A DNA stretch of 64,000 nt from positions 1,116,001 to 1,180,000 of the forward strand of contig NZ_OZ061315.1 in assembly GCF_964063325.1 (NCBI RefSeq), in the 5' to 3' direction. Both the position numbers and the translations under genes were made by a program. The notes under the pieces were generated by a model, which was given only the letters and a program-made list of their open reading frames with translations, was not told where the DNA came from and ran no database searches. Below, in pieces: positions 34,211 through 43,195 of this stretch (within the stretch, counting starts at the first letter, position 1; each line of letters begins with the position of its first letter). This DNA comes from Hafnia alvei (lineage in GTDB: Bacteria > Pseudomonadota > Gammaproteobacteria > Enterobacterales > Enterobacteriaceae).

Positions 34211-35644
34211 CTACACATCCGCCTCAGTTTCTGCATTAAAATCATTCACAGATTGGCCTTTCGGTTTTCTCACCCAAATCCACCATGCCAAAGTCAGTAG
34301 CGCCATCCACACCACACCCACGGCGAGAGCGACTCGGCTGTCTTCAAAATAACCCAGCAGGGCAATAACGAAGGCCATGAAGATGATGGTTAACGCTGGC
34401 GCTAATGGCCAGAACGGTACTGGGAATTTCAGCGTAGCGACTTCTTCTTTGCTCATCTGGCGGCGCATAGCAACCTGAGAAAGCAGGATCATCAGCCATA
34501 CCCACACCGTGGCAAAGGTGGCAATAGAGGCAATAATCAAGAACACTTTTTCTGGGATCAGATAGTTCAATACCACACCGGTGAGCAGCGCAATCGCCAT
34601 CACTAGAACGGTCATCCATGGCACACCGCCCGCGGTTAATTTGGTAAAGCACTGAGGTGCTTGTCCATCTTTTGCCATGCCATACATCATTCGGCCTGCG
34701 CCAAAAATATCGCTGTTGATGGCTGATATTGCCGCGGTGATCACTACCACGTTGAGGACGTGAGCGGCAGAACTGATCCCCAGACTTTTAAAGATTTCAA
34801 CGAACGGACTGCCGTGCTGGCCAATGCTATTCCACGGGTAAATCGCCATTAATACCATCAGCGTGAGGACATAAAACAGCAAGATTCGGACTGGAACTGT
34901 GTTGATGGCTTTAGGGATTACCTTGGCCGGATCGCGGGCTTCGCTCGCCGTTACGCCGATAATTTCTATCCCACCAAAGGCAAACATAACCACGGCCAGT
35001 GAGGCGATAACGCCGGTGAGGCCGTTGGGCATAAATCCGCCATGTTGCCACAGATTACTAAAGCCCGTTGCCTGTTCATGCTGGCCGAATCCAAACATCA
35101 TAATGGCACCGCCGCCAACGATCATGGCGATAATCGCCACTACTTTAATCAGCGAGAGCCAAAACTCCATTTCGCCAAATACTTTAACGCTGCACAGGTT
35201 TAGCGCGCCGATAAAGCACACGATGCTGAGCACCCAAATCCATTGTGAAACATCGGGGAACCAGAGCCCCATGTAGATGCCGAAGGCCGTGACGTCTGCC
35301 ATGCCGACAATTACCATTTCAAAGGTATATGTCCAACCGGTGATGAAACCGGCTAAGGGGCCAAGATAGCGGCTGGCATAGTGACCGAAAGAGCCGGATA
35401 CCGGCTGATGCACCGCCATTTCACCCAGCGCGCGCATCACCATGAAAACGGCAAGCCCGCCCACGAGGTAGGCTAATAAAACCGCGGGGCCGGCGAGTTG
35501 TATTGCACCCGCAGAACCGTAAAACAAACCGGTGCCGATAGCCGAGCCTAAGGCCAGAAAACGAATGTGGCGTGCGTTCAGACCACGTTTGAGGTGCGAA
35601 GTGTTGTGAGCTTGCAGGGGCGATGTTTCATTATTATTTTGCAT
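34211..35644 (-). CDS. hutT: Amino-acid permease, probable histidine transporter (HutT/ProY type)
   Basis: A 477-aa APC-family permease with 12 predicted membrane segments and the family start LKRGLNARHIRFLALGSAIG, followed by TGLFYGSAGAI. The stretch FAFGGIEIIGVTASEARDP is conserved. The sequence is close to E. coli ProY. It lies 100 bases downstream of hutH in the same direction, so histidine uptake for the Hut pathway is the likely role. Substrate is inferred from context. Confidence 0.8.
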   Translation of the reverse strand: MQNNNETSPLQAHNTSHLKRGLNARHIRFLALGSAIGTGLFYGSAGAIQLAGPAVLLAYLVGGLAVFMVMRALGEMAVHQPVSGSFGHYASRYLGPLAGFITGWTYTFEMVIVGMADVTAFGIYMGLWFPDVSQWIWVLSIVCFIGALNLCSVKVFGEMEFWLSLIKVVAIIAMIVGGGAIMMFGFGQHEQATGFSNLWQHGGFMPNGLTGVIASLAVVMFAFGGIEIIGVTASEARDPAKVIPKAINTVPVRILLFYVLTLMVLMAIYPWNSIGQHGSPFVEIFKSLGISSAAHVLNVVVITAAISAINSDIFGAGRMMYGMAKDGQAPQCFTKLTAGGVPWMTVLVMAIALLTGVVLNYLIPEKVFLIIASIATFATVWVWLMILLSQVAMRRQMSKEEVATLKFPVPFWPLAPALTIIFMAFVIALLGYFEDSRVALAVGVVWMALLTLAWWIWVRKPKGQSVNDFNAETEADV

Positions 35645-35745
35645 GTTTTATCCCGTCATATTGGTCGGCAGGTACAGATTACCGACGCAGGGTATAGAAT
35701 ATATACCCTGCGTGCTCTTACTTTTTGCAGATAATGAGAGAGGAC

Positions 35746-37281
35746 TTAGGCTTGGCTAGGCAGCAGCGCGGTAGGAATAAGCGCTTTGAGCTGGCCGGAA
35801 CCTAGTAGCTGGCTGGCGGCTTCAATGTCGGGGGCGAAGAAACGATCCTTGTCGTAATAAGCCACGCTTTCGCGTAACAGCTGACGTGCTTGTTCCAACC
35901 GTGGGCTGGTTTTTAAGCCGTCGCGGAAATCTAACCCTTGGCAAGCTGAAAGCCATTCAATCGCCAGAATTCCACGCACGTTTTCTGCCATTTCCCAGAG
36001 TCGGCGGCCCGCAGCTGGCGCCATCGAAACGTGATCTTCCTGATTAGCGGAAGTCGGTAAACTATCGACGCTAGAAGGATGCGCGAGGGCCTTGTTTTCA
36101 CTGGCCAGCGCGGCCGCAGTGACCTGAGCAATCATAAAGCCGGAGTTAACGCCGCCGTTGTTAACTAAGAATGGCGGCAGCTGTGACATATGCTTATCCA
36201 TCATCAGCGAAGTTCGGCGTTCAGACAGCGCGCCGATTTCAGCCAACGCCAGCGCCAGATTATCTGCCGCCATTGCCACCGGCTCTGCGTGGAAGTTGCC
36301 GCCAGAAACCACGTCATTTTGTTCGGCAAAGACCAACGGATTATCGGAAACTGCGTTAGCCTCAATCTCAAGCACGGCAGCGGCCTGACGGATTTGTGTC
36401 AGACAAGCCCCCATCACCTGTGGCTGGCAGCGTAGGGAGTAAGGGTCTTGAACTTTTCCGCAGTTATGATGGGAATCAGAAATTTCACTGCGTTCACCGA
36501 GCAAATGGCGGTAGGCTGCGGCGCTGTCGATTTGGCCAATCTGTCCACGTACGTCGTGAATACGGGCGTCAAACGGGCTACGTGAGCCCAGCACGGCCTC
36601 AACGGTTAAACCGCCACACACTAACGCAGATGCATACATATCCTCTGCGTCGAAAAGGCCACGCAGTGCATAAGCGGTCGAAACCTGGGTGCCATTAAGT
36701 AACGCTAACCCTTCTTTGGCCGCCAGTTGAATAGGTTTCAAACCGGCTTTCTCCAGCGCCTGCGTGGCGGGTAGCCATTCGCCTTGATAGCGTGCCTGAC
36801 CTTCACCCAGCAGCACCAGACTCATGTGTGCCAGCGGGGCTAAATCTCCAGAGGCGCCGACTGAGCCTTTCACCGGAATATGCGGATACACTTCGGCATT
36901 CACCAAGGCAATCAAAGCGTCCAGCACTTCTTCGCGAATTCCCGAGAAGCCACGCGCTAGGCTATTGATTTTCATCACCATGATTAAACGCACGATCGCG
37001 TCATCGTTAGCGCTGCCTACACCTGCCGCATGTGAAAGCACGATGGAGCGCTGAAGGTTTTCTAAGTCGCAGGTTTCAATACGTGTTGAAGCCAGTAGGC
37101 CAAAACCGGTGTTGATGCCGTAGGCGGTACGACCTTCGGCCACGATACGTTCGACGCAGGCCACGCTTTGACGAATTGGCTCACGCGCGCTGCTGTGCAA
37201 TTGAATATGCACCGGATGATGGTAGATCTCACGCAGCTGGCTAAGGGTAATTTTTCCTGGCTGAAGCATTAATTCGAACAT
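35746..37281 (-). CDS. hutH: Histidine ammonia-lyase
   Basis: The 511-aa enzyme deaminates histidine to urocanate. The Ala143-Ser144-Gly145 triad in KGSVGASGDLAPLAH forms the MIO electrophile. ATG 37281 (MFELMLQPGKI) overlaps the hutU stop by one base (TAATG), giving coupling; the frame is open 20 codons upstream inside hutU. The downstream hut genes (hutG, hutI) and hutC are not in the window. Confidence 0.97.
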   Translation of the reverse strand: MFELMLQPGKITLSQLREIYHHPVHIQLHSSAREPIRQSVACVERIVAEGRTAYGINTGFGLLASTRIETCDLENLQRSIVLSHAAGVGSANDDAIVRLIMVMKINSLARGFSGIREEVLDALIALVNAEVYPHIPVKGSVGASGDLAPLAHMSLVLLGEGQARYQGEWLPATQALEKAGLKPIQLAAKEGLALLNGTQVSTAYALRGLFDAEDMYASALVCGGLTVEAVLGSRSPFDARIHDVRGQIGQIDSAAAYRHLLGERSEISDSHHNCGKVQDPYSLRCQPQVMGACLTQIRQAAAVLEIEANAVSDNPLVFAEQNDVVSGGNFHAEPVAMAADNLALALAEIGALSERRTSLMMDKHMSQLPPFLVNNGGVNSGFMIAQVTAAALASENKALAHPSSVDSLPTSANQEDHVSMAPAAGRRLWEMAENVRGILAIEWLSACQGLDFRDGLKTSPRLEQARQLLRESVAYYDKDRFFAPDIEAASQLLGSGQLKALIPTALLPSQA

Positions 37282-38969
37282 TATTTTTTCCCCTGAGCGG
37301 AGGTAATCATTGGCAGGTTTAATCCCTGCTCGTGTGCGCATTCAATGGCAATCTCATAGCCAGCATCCGCATGACGCATCACGCCGGTTGCGGGGTCGTT
37401 GTGCAATACGCGGGCGATGCGTTCAGCGGCTTCGTCGGTGCCATCACACACGATAACCATGCCGGAATGCTGAGAAAAGCCCATCCCAACGCCGCCGCCG
37501 TGATGCAGTGAAACCCATGTTGCTCCGCTGGCGGTGTTTAATAATGCGTTCAGCAGTGGCCAGTCGGATACGGCGTCAGAACCATCTTGCATGGATTCTG
37601 TTTCGCGGTTTGGACTGGCAACCGAGCCTGAATCTAAGTGGTCGCGACCTATCACGATAGGGGCAGAAAGCGCGCCGCTGCGTACCATTTCATTGAAAGC
37701 TAAACCTAACTTAGCGCGCTGGCCTAGGCCAACCCAGCAAATACGCGCTGGCAACCCTTGGAAGTGGATGCGCTCACGCGCCATATCCAGCCAGTGGTGC
37801 AGGTGTTCATCGTCAGGAATAAGTTCTTTGACCATGGCATCGGTTTTGTAGATATCTTCAGGATCACCTGACAATGCCGCCCAGCGGAACGGACCTACGC
37901 CGCGACAGAACAGCGGACGAATATACGCGGGGACAAAACCAGGGAAATCGAAAGCGTTAGCCACGCCCATCTCTTTGGCCATCTGGCGGATGTTGTTGCC
38001 ATAGTCAAAGGTAGGGATACCCATCTTTTGGAAAGCCAGCATGGCTTCAACGTGCTCAGCCATGGACTCTTTAGCAGCGTTCACCACGAATGCAGGCTCG
38101 GCCTGCGCTCGCTCGCGATACGCTTCCCATGTCCAGCCTTTCGGTAAATAGCCATTGAGCGGGTCGTGCGCGCTGGTTTGGTCGGTTACCATGTCTGGGC
38201 GTACGCCGCGACGGACTAATTCAGGCAGAATTTCTGCCGCATTGCCGCACAGGGCAATAGAGATAGCTTTACCCTCATTGGTATAACGTTTGATGCGTGC
38301 CAGCGCGTCGTCCAGATCGGTCGCCTGTTCGTCGACGTAGCCCGTTTTCAGACGAAAGTCGATACGGCTTTGCTGGCATTCGATGTTCAATGACGTTAAC
38401 CCTGCCATGGTTGCGGCTAACGGCTGAGCGCCACCCATGCCGCCCAAGCCTGCGGTCAGAACCCAACGACCGGTTAGATCGCCGTTGTAATGCTGGCGGC
38501 CTGCTTCCACAAACGTTTCATAGGTGCCCTGAACGATGCCTTGGCTACCGATGTAAATCCAGCTGCCAGCGGTCATTTGGCCGTACATCGCCAAGCCTTT
38601 GGCATCGAGTTCATTGAAGTGTTCCCACGTTGCCCAGTGAGGTACCAGATTGGAGTTAGCAATCAATACGCGCGGTGCATTGCTGTGGGTTTTGAATACG
38701 CCAACGGGTTTACCCGATTGCACCAGCAGGGTTTCGTCGTCGTTTAATTTTTTTAGTGTTTCAACGATTTTATCGTAGCACTCCCAGTTGCGTGCAGCGC
38801 GCCCGATGCCGCCATAAACCACTAATTCATGAGGGTTTTCTGCAACTTCGGGATCAAGATTATTCATCAGCATGCGCAATGGCGCTTCGGTCTGCCAGCT
38901 TTTGGCATTGAGTTGAGTACCACGCGGGGCGCGGATGTCGATTTCACGCAGTCGGTTTGGAAGAGTCAC
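37281..38969 (-). CDS. hutU: Urocanate hydratase
   Basis: The 562-aa enzyme hydrates urocanate to imidazolone propionate, using tightly bound NAD. Conserved stretches include LVVYGGIGRAARNWECY, TAGLGGMGGAQPLA and FCRGVGPFRWAALSGDPEDI. The start codon appears to be GTG, with AAGGA nine bases upstream. It is the first gene of the hutU-hutH-permease unit. Confidence 0.97.
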   Translation of the reverse strand: MTLPNRLREIDIRAPRGTQLNAKSWQTEAPLRMLMNNLDPEVAENPHELVVYGGIGRAARNWECYDKIVETLKKLNDDETLLVQSGKPVGVFKTHSNAPRVLIANSNLVPHWATWEHFNELDAKGLAMYGQMTAGSWIYIGSQGIVQGTYETFVEAGRQHYNGDLTGRWVLTAGLGGMGGAQPLAATMAGLTSLNIECQQSRIDFRLKTGYVDEQATDLDDALARIKRYTNEGKAISIALCGNAAEILPELVRRGVRPDMVTDQTSAHDPLNGYLPKGWTWEAYRERAQAEPAFVVNAAKESMAEHVEAMLAFQKMGIPTFDYGNNIRQMAKEMGVANAFDFPGFVPAYIRPLFCRGVGPFRWAALSGDPEDIYKTDAMVKELIPDDEHLHHWLDMARERIHFQGLPARICWVGLGQRAKLGLAFNEMVRSGALSAPIVIGRDHLDSGSVASPNRETESMQDGSDAVSDWPLLNALLNTASGATWVSLHHGGGVGMGFSQHSGMVIVCDGTDEAAERIARVLHNDPATGVMRHADAGYEIAIECAHEQGLNLPMITSAQGKK

Positions 38970-39011
38970 TTTTATTTTCCTTTCGCGTTATCAGTTCAGA
39001 TATCAGGATTT

Positions 39012-39025
39012 ACTAGTTAACTAGT
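39012..39025. promoter_or_regulatory. 14-bp perfect palindrome upstream of hutU
   Basis: ACTAGTTAACTAGT is self-complementary and lies 43 bases upstream of hutU, near the expected promoter. It may be a second regulator site (for instance a nitrogen or carbon regulator), but no family match is claimed. Confidence 0.35.
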
Positions 39026-39051
39026 GTTTAACAAAAGCCGTTATTGATTAA

Positions 39052-39077
39052 CATATACTTGTATAGACAAGTATATG
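39052..39077. promoter_or_regulatory. Probable HutC operator upstream of hutU
   Basis: The arms CATATACTTGT and ACAAGTATATG are perfect 11-bp inverted repeats around ATAG, 83-108 bases upstream of hutU. The core CTTGTnnnnACAAG fits GntR/HutC-type operators, and HutC controls hut genes in related bacteria with urocanate as inducer. Confidence 0.7.
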
Positions 39078-39260
39078 CAAATAGATTTTATGCGAGTGAT
39101 TTAAAGGAATAAGGACGTGGAGAAGAAAAGTATTTATAGATAAAACAACGAATTAATTTCTTAATTGTGAAGGGTTTTAGCCGATAGTCGCAGGGGCGGT
39201 TGTATAAAAATTGGGAAGGGGATCACAGGTGGGGAGTGAATCAATGAAAAGACAATAGAG

Positions 39261-39299
39261 AAAGGCGACGAAAAACACACTGAATTTCGCCGCCTTTAT
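39261..39299 (-). terminator. Hairpin after the DUF5071-like gene
   Basis: AAAGGCGACGAAA and TTTCGCCGCCTTT pair with one mismatch around about 12 bases. It lies 12 bases past the stop at 39311 and probably ends that leftward transcript. Only a mixed T tract follows. Confidence 0.5.
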
Positions 39300-39310
39300 A
39301 TCAGGTGAAA

Positions 39311-39766
39311 CTAAGGGCGCTGTGTTTGGAGTTTATGCAAAATCGCGTCAATAGCTGAATTGACGCTAATATCATCCTCGTCGAGGCTCGCCGCTGTTTT
39401 GAGTTTCAACTGCTGCAGTTCAGGGGCGATGGCTTTGGCCAGTTGTAGGTCGGCTGTATCGACTAATTCACTGATGACCCAATATTTCCAAATCGAGTCT
39501 TGAGTTTCAAGCACATCAAGTACTGGCTGTTTTAGCGGGGCACCAATTTGGGCTAAAAACGGTGTTAGCTCCTGCGCTACCGGCCAGTTAAGATCCTGCA
39601 GCCAATAGATGAGCACCGGCAGAATAGTAGCAACTCCTGGATAGCCGTAGTCCACCGCTTTTTTGGCGGTTTCTACGTCCATTTTATCCTGTGGGATAAG
39701 TGCATAGAGTTCAGAAGAAATCGTTGTGAAATCAAATGAACCGCACATTTGTTTAATGAGATCCAT
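39311..39766 (-). CDS. DUF5071-like protein, possible immunity protein
   Basis: The 151-aa protein contains GYPGVATILPVLIYWLQDLN followed by WPVAQELTPFLA and YWVISELV, the conserved core of DUF5071, predicted as HEAT-like helices. Proteins of this family are often found alone or beside polymorphic toxins. It is the last gene of a leftward trio (41119 to 39311), 10 bases after the 114-aa gene. Cytoplasmic: no signal peptide. An immunity role is inference. Confidence 0.6.
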   Translation of the reverse strand: MDLIKQMCGSFDFTTISSELYALIPQDKMDVETAKKAVDYGYPGVATILPVLIYWLQDLNWPVAQELTPFLAQIGAPLKQPVLDVLETQDSIWKYWVISELVDTADLQLAKAIAPELQQLKLKTAASLDEDDISVNSAIDAILHKLQTQRP

Positions 39767-39776
39767 AAATCTTCCC

Positions 39777-40121
39777 CTAGTTAACTTGGCCTGTACGTGC
39801 CGTGTTGACGTCCGTCGTGTAGGGGCCGATGAGAGGATTCGTCCATGTATTATCGGCGAGCAGAGCCTCTCGAGTTGCGGCCCAATCTAGCAAATCCTGT
39901 CCTACATTGGGATTTGGCAAAATTGAATAATGCTGTGGGTTCCCTGGGGTAGGCGTATTAATAATTTGGGTCACCTGAGTTAAGTCTGAGTCAATAACCT
40001 GCGCCCTTACTGCTGGCGCCGCATTTGCCATGGAGAGCCCCGCGCCGGGCCCTACGGTATCGGCAATACGCGGTGTGAAATTAGCTGGGGTTCTATTCCC
40101 AAGTCGATAGTAATTAGGCAT
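39777..40121 (-). CDS. Hypothetical 114-aa protein in unknown trio
   Basis: No family recognised. The protein starts MPNYYRLGNRTPANFTPRIA and is rich in Pro, Asn and Thr, with little predicted helix except LLDWAATREALLADN. AGGAAAACCGCT precedes the ATG. There is no signal peptide or membrane segment. It lies between the 308-aa gene (71 bases upstream) and the DUF5071-like gene (10 bases downstream), so it is probably co-translated with the latter. It could be a small effector or a spacer domain. Confidence 0.6.
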   Translation of the reverse strand: MPNYYRLGNRTPANFTPRIADTVGPGAGLSMANAAPAVRAQVIDSDLTQVTQIINTPTPGNPQHYSILPNPNVGQDLLDWAATREALLADNTWTNPLIGPYTTDVNTARTGQVN

Positions 40122-40192
40122 AGCGGTTTTCCTATGATATTTAATTGCTGTGGGTATGAATTTGATCTGAAGTGAATATATTTGTGTTTTAA

Positions 40193-41119
40193 TTATATTT
40201 TTAACAACCCAGCCTCTCTGCGTTTTATTGCTTCGAGTAGATGTTTGTTACTGGAGTAAAATATTCTGTATAGAGCGTTTTGAGAAATAAATTCTTTTGC
40301 CAATTGTGTTCCTCTTTCTTTTTTCGGATCGAGTTCGCGTATTTTCTTTAAAACATCTTCTATGACTTTTTCAAATTTAGCGGACATGACAGACCACTGT
40401 TCATAGGTTATTTTATCCTCAAAGAATTGCTGGTCATTTTTGTCCGAGGCAAATTTAGTCACGTTTAACGTGTTTTGATACTGATCGATAAGCGCGATTT
40501 TTGCCTGCAGTTCAAACTCTTCAACGGAGAATCTAACAATATAAGCAACCTGATAGGTTGCGATTTTCTCGTTATTAAAGAAAGAGGAACGCTGGAAGGT
40601 TTGGGTTCCGACGGAGCCGAAAATTCGTAGCCCACCGCCAATAGGATCTGACTTGGTACCGTGCTTCACGGTAATGGAGGTGGCATTGCCGAACGATCCA
40701 ACGATACCGGCCAGTAGGTTAAAGCAGTTAGTCGCAATTAATAACCGCTTATCCTTATTCATATCATACTTTTTATTAATATCCTGTGCTTTATCTCCTG
40801 CATCAGTTCCTGCTGGCAGATTCTCTATTTTCCCATCGACGGTACCAATAACCGCAGCGGATATTTTGTTAATAATGGCAGATACAGATGCGAGCGACCA
40901 CTCTTGCACGGATTGGTAATCAAATTGTTTGCCCGTAATATAAAGATCGCTCGACCAGGGTTTTTCATGTTCTTTTTGATAGAAGTTTTCAGCTTCTTTT
41001 TCTAACGTTGCGTAGGTATTTCCGAGTTTGTTAGTCAGTTCATTGGCTATGTCATCTAAATATTCACGGCTTTTTTTATCTTTCTTTTCCATTTCTTCAA
41101 CACTTGGACTTTTACCCAT
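40193..41119 (-). CDS. Hypothetical 308-aa protein with hydrophobic core; candidate effector
   Basis: No family recognised. The charged helical N terminus (MGKSPSVEEMEKKDKKSREY) is followed by two hydrophobic or amphipathic stretches near 80-95 (VSAIINKISAAVIGTV) and 128-146 (LLIATNCFNLLAGIVGSFG). A beta-like middle part and a charged helical C terminus follow. This pattern occurs in pore-forming proteins, but that is only a suggestion. There is no signal peptide. It is AT-rich compared with ybbN beside it, and AGAGGATAAATC precedes the ATG. Confidence 0.6.
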   Translation of the reverse strand: MGKSPSVEEMEKKDKKSREYLDDIANELTNKLGNTYATLEKEAENFYQKEHEKPWSSDLYITGKQFDYQSVQEWSLASVSAIINKISAAVIGTVDGKIENLPAGTDAGDKAQDINKKYDMNKDKRLLIATNCFNLLAGIVGSFGNATSITVKHGTKSDPIGGGLRIFGSVGTQTFQRSSFFNNEKIATYQVAYIVRFSVEEFELQAKIALIDQYQNTLNVTKFASDKNDQQFFEDKITYEQWSVMSAKFEKVIEDVLKKIRELDPKKERGTQLAKEFISQNALYRIFYSSNKHLLEAIKRREAGLLKI

Positions 41120-41438
41120 GATTTATCCTCTCTTGTTAATATCAGAGACAAATATTTTTAATAAAAATAGATTTGGTGATAGCCGGAAAATACGATGCTC
41201 GTCATCGGACTCAAACTATCACTAAAAATGATAGATTAAGACTGTCTATTATCAAGCGAGGATAATCATATTTTTTCTTAGATGAGGCTAATATATTGAT
41301 TTCGATCAATCTTTATTTTTTGATGTTTTTTTAAGAGTTAGATTAAGCTATTTAAAAAAGTGTATATATCAGATTTTATTATGAAATGCCGCTGATTTAA
41401 TATCGGCGGCATTAGCATCGGGAATGAATAACTATTGA
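41120..41438. other. AT-rich gap between the unknown trio and ybbN
   Basis: No coding frame. It should hold the promoter of the leftward trio, and the ybbN end lies at its right. Several short imperfect hairpins are present, none convincing. Confidence 0.4.
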
Positions 41439-42293
41439 TTAATACAACAACGAATACAGTTGTTTCCGGTACTTAGACGCCAATGCATCGCCATTCCCCA
41501 ACGCGGCAAGAATGTCCATCAGGGTTTTACGCGCAGCACCGTCGGCGGCGGTCAGATCTTTGCGTAGATGAACCATCAGCAATTCAAGAGCCTCTTCGTT
41601 ACGTCCGACCTGATGCAGCTGTAAAGCCAGCTGAGCGGCAATAACCGCATTTTCTGGTTCAGCTTCTACCTGTTTTTGCAGCAGCTGAATTTCAGGTGTA
41701 TCGGCGGCCTGTTTCAGTAACTCGATTTGTGCCACAAGGCCTTGATAGCGAGAATCCTGATCCTGCATTGGGATGGTCGCTAATACCGCTTCTGCTTCAT
41801 CACTGCGGCTGAGTGCGATCTGTACTTCGGCCAGCATCAGCGCGATATCGCTGCGTTTAGTATCCAACGCACGCGCTTCTTTCAGCAACGGTAAGGCTTC
41901 GGCCATTTTGCCTTCGGCAATGAATTCTGCAGCCTGTGCAGCTTTCAGCTCTTCTTCTTTTGGCAAGAAGCGGCCTAACAGTTCGCGGATAAACTCTTCC
42001 GACTGTGGCCCTTGGAAGCCATCTACTGGCTGACCATCTTTAAATAAGTAAACCGTTGGGATGGCACGCAGCCCAAACTGTGAGGCCACCATTTGTTCTG
42101 CGTCGCAGTCCACTTTAGCTAGCACGAACTGGCCCGCGTATTCTGACGCGAGTTTGTCGAGAATAGGGTTGAGCTGTAGGCAATGCTGGCTGCGTTCAGA
42201 CCAGAAGTAGAACAGCACCGGAATAGACGCAGACTGCTCTAGCGTTTGATGTAGGTTGGCTTCGGTAACGTTGATCACGGAATTATTTAGCAT
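41439..42293 (-). CDS. ybbN: Thioredoxin-like chaperone CnoX/YbbN
   Basis: The 284-aa protein has a thioredoxin fold (about 8-110) in which the active-site CxxC is replaced by SQHC (FWSERSQHCLQL), as in E. coli YbbN, so it is not an ordinary reductase. Tetratricopeptide repeats (about 120-284) follow. It works as a stress chaperone (holdase) that hands clients to GroEL and DnaK. It is the last gene of the leftward ybbO-ybbN pair. Confidence 0.95.
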   Translation of the reverse strand: MLNNSVINVTEANLHQTLEQSASIPVLFYFWSERSQHCLQLNPILDKLASEYAGQFVLAKVDCDAEQMVASQFGLRAIPTVYLFKDGQPVDGFQGPQSEEFIRELLGRFLPKEEELKAAQAAEFIAEGKMAEALPLLKEARALDTKRSDIALMLAEVQIALSRSDEAEAVLATIPMQDQDSRYQGLVAQIELLKQAADTPEIQLLQKQVEAEPENAVIAAQLALQLHQVGRNEEALELLMVHLRKDLTAADGAARKTLMDILAALGNGDALASKYRKQLYSLLY

Positions 42294-42367
42294 TCTTTTG
42301 TTCTCTCAGACGCTTAAACATATAAAAACGATATGGGGCTTATCTGGCCGTTTGCAATGCCAAGGCG

Positions 42368-43141
42368 TTAATTACCACTTAGAACCTTGTCGAGTAATCT
42401 CCCTGGCAAAATACGGCGCAGCACGGTTAGCGCGTGAGCAACCAGCGTAACCGGATAGCGAAGTTTTGGCCTTTTGCTTTCTAAGGCATGATGCAACTTA
42501 GGCAGAATGGCATCAGGCGTGAGCGTAAAGCGCGCCGCAATGCCTGGATTGGTCACCGGTTTATCTTTTTCCATTTGATGCACATTGCTCGTGAAGCGGG
42601 TATTTATCGGGCCCGGTTCAATGAGTGAAACATGGATGCCGCTGCCGTGCAGCTCCATTCGCAGTGCATCAGACCAGCCTTCAAGCGCAAATTTGCTTGC
42701 AGCGTAAGCACCGCGCCCCGGCGTTGCGACGAGTCCCATCACTGAACTGGTTTGAATAATTCGGCCTTCACCGTGTGGCAGCATAATGGGTAATAAAAGC
42801 TGAGTGAGCTGGTGGGTGCCAAACAGGTTAGTGGCAAACTGCCGTTCTAATTCGGCTCGGCTGATGGTGTTGAGCGGGCCATAGAGGCCAAAACCGCCGT
42901 TGTTAAACAGCGCATATAGGCGTCCTTCAGTGATACGAATCACTTCCGCAGCGGCGTGTTCCACGCTCTCGCTGTCGTCCAAATCCAGCTCAATACCTTC
43001 CATGCCCAGATCGCGCATCACCTCAACGTCTTGCGGCTTGCGACAAGCGGCTAGCACTCGATATCCCCGGTTACGGAGATCCTGTGCTGCGGTAAGTCCA
43101 ATTCCGCTGGAGCAGCCGGTGATAAGGATAGCTTTTTGCAT
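42368..43141 (-). CDS. ybbO: Short-chain dehydrogenase YbbO
   Basis: The 257-aa SDR has the cofactor motif TGCSSGIGLTAA, the structural NNGGFGLYG stretch (NNAG variant), the catalytic Ser in SSVMGLVATPG and YAASK with catalytic Tyr and Lys. It resembles E. coli YbbO, reported to reduce aldehydes with NADP. It lies between tesA and ybbN as in E. coli. Confidence 0.92.
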   Translation of the reverse strand: MQKAILITGCSSGIGLTAAQDLRNRGYRVLAACRKPQDVEVMRDLGMEGIELDLDDSESVEHAAAEVIRITEGRLYALFNNGGFGLYGPLNTISRAELERQFATNLFGTHQLTQLLLPIMLPHGEGRIIQTSSVMGLVATPGRGAYAASKFALEGWSDALRMELHGSGIHVSLIEPGPINTRFTSNVHQMEKDKPVTNPGIAARFTLTPDAILPKLHHALESKRPKLRYPVTLVAHALTVLRRILPGRLLDKVLSGN

Positions 43142-43195
43142 AACTTTACCTATGTAAACCTGTTGGCACGGCGTTAAAGATGTTTAATTAAAACA

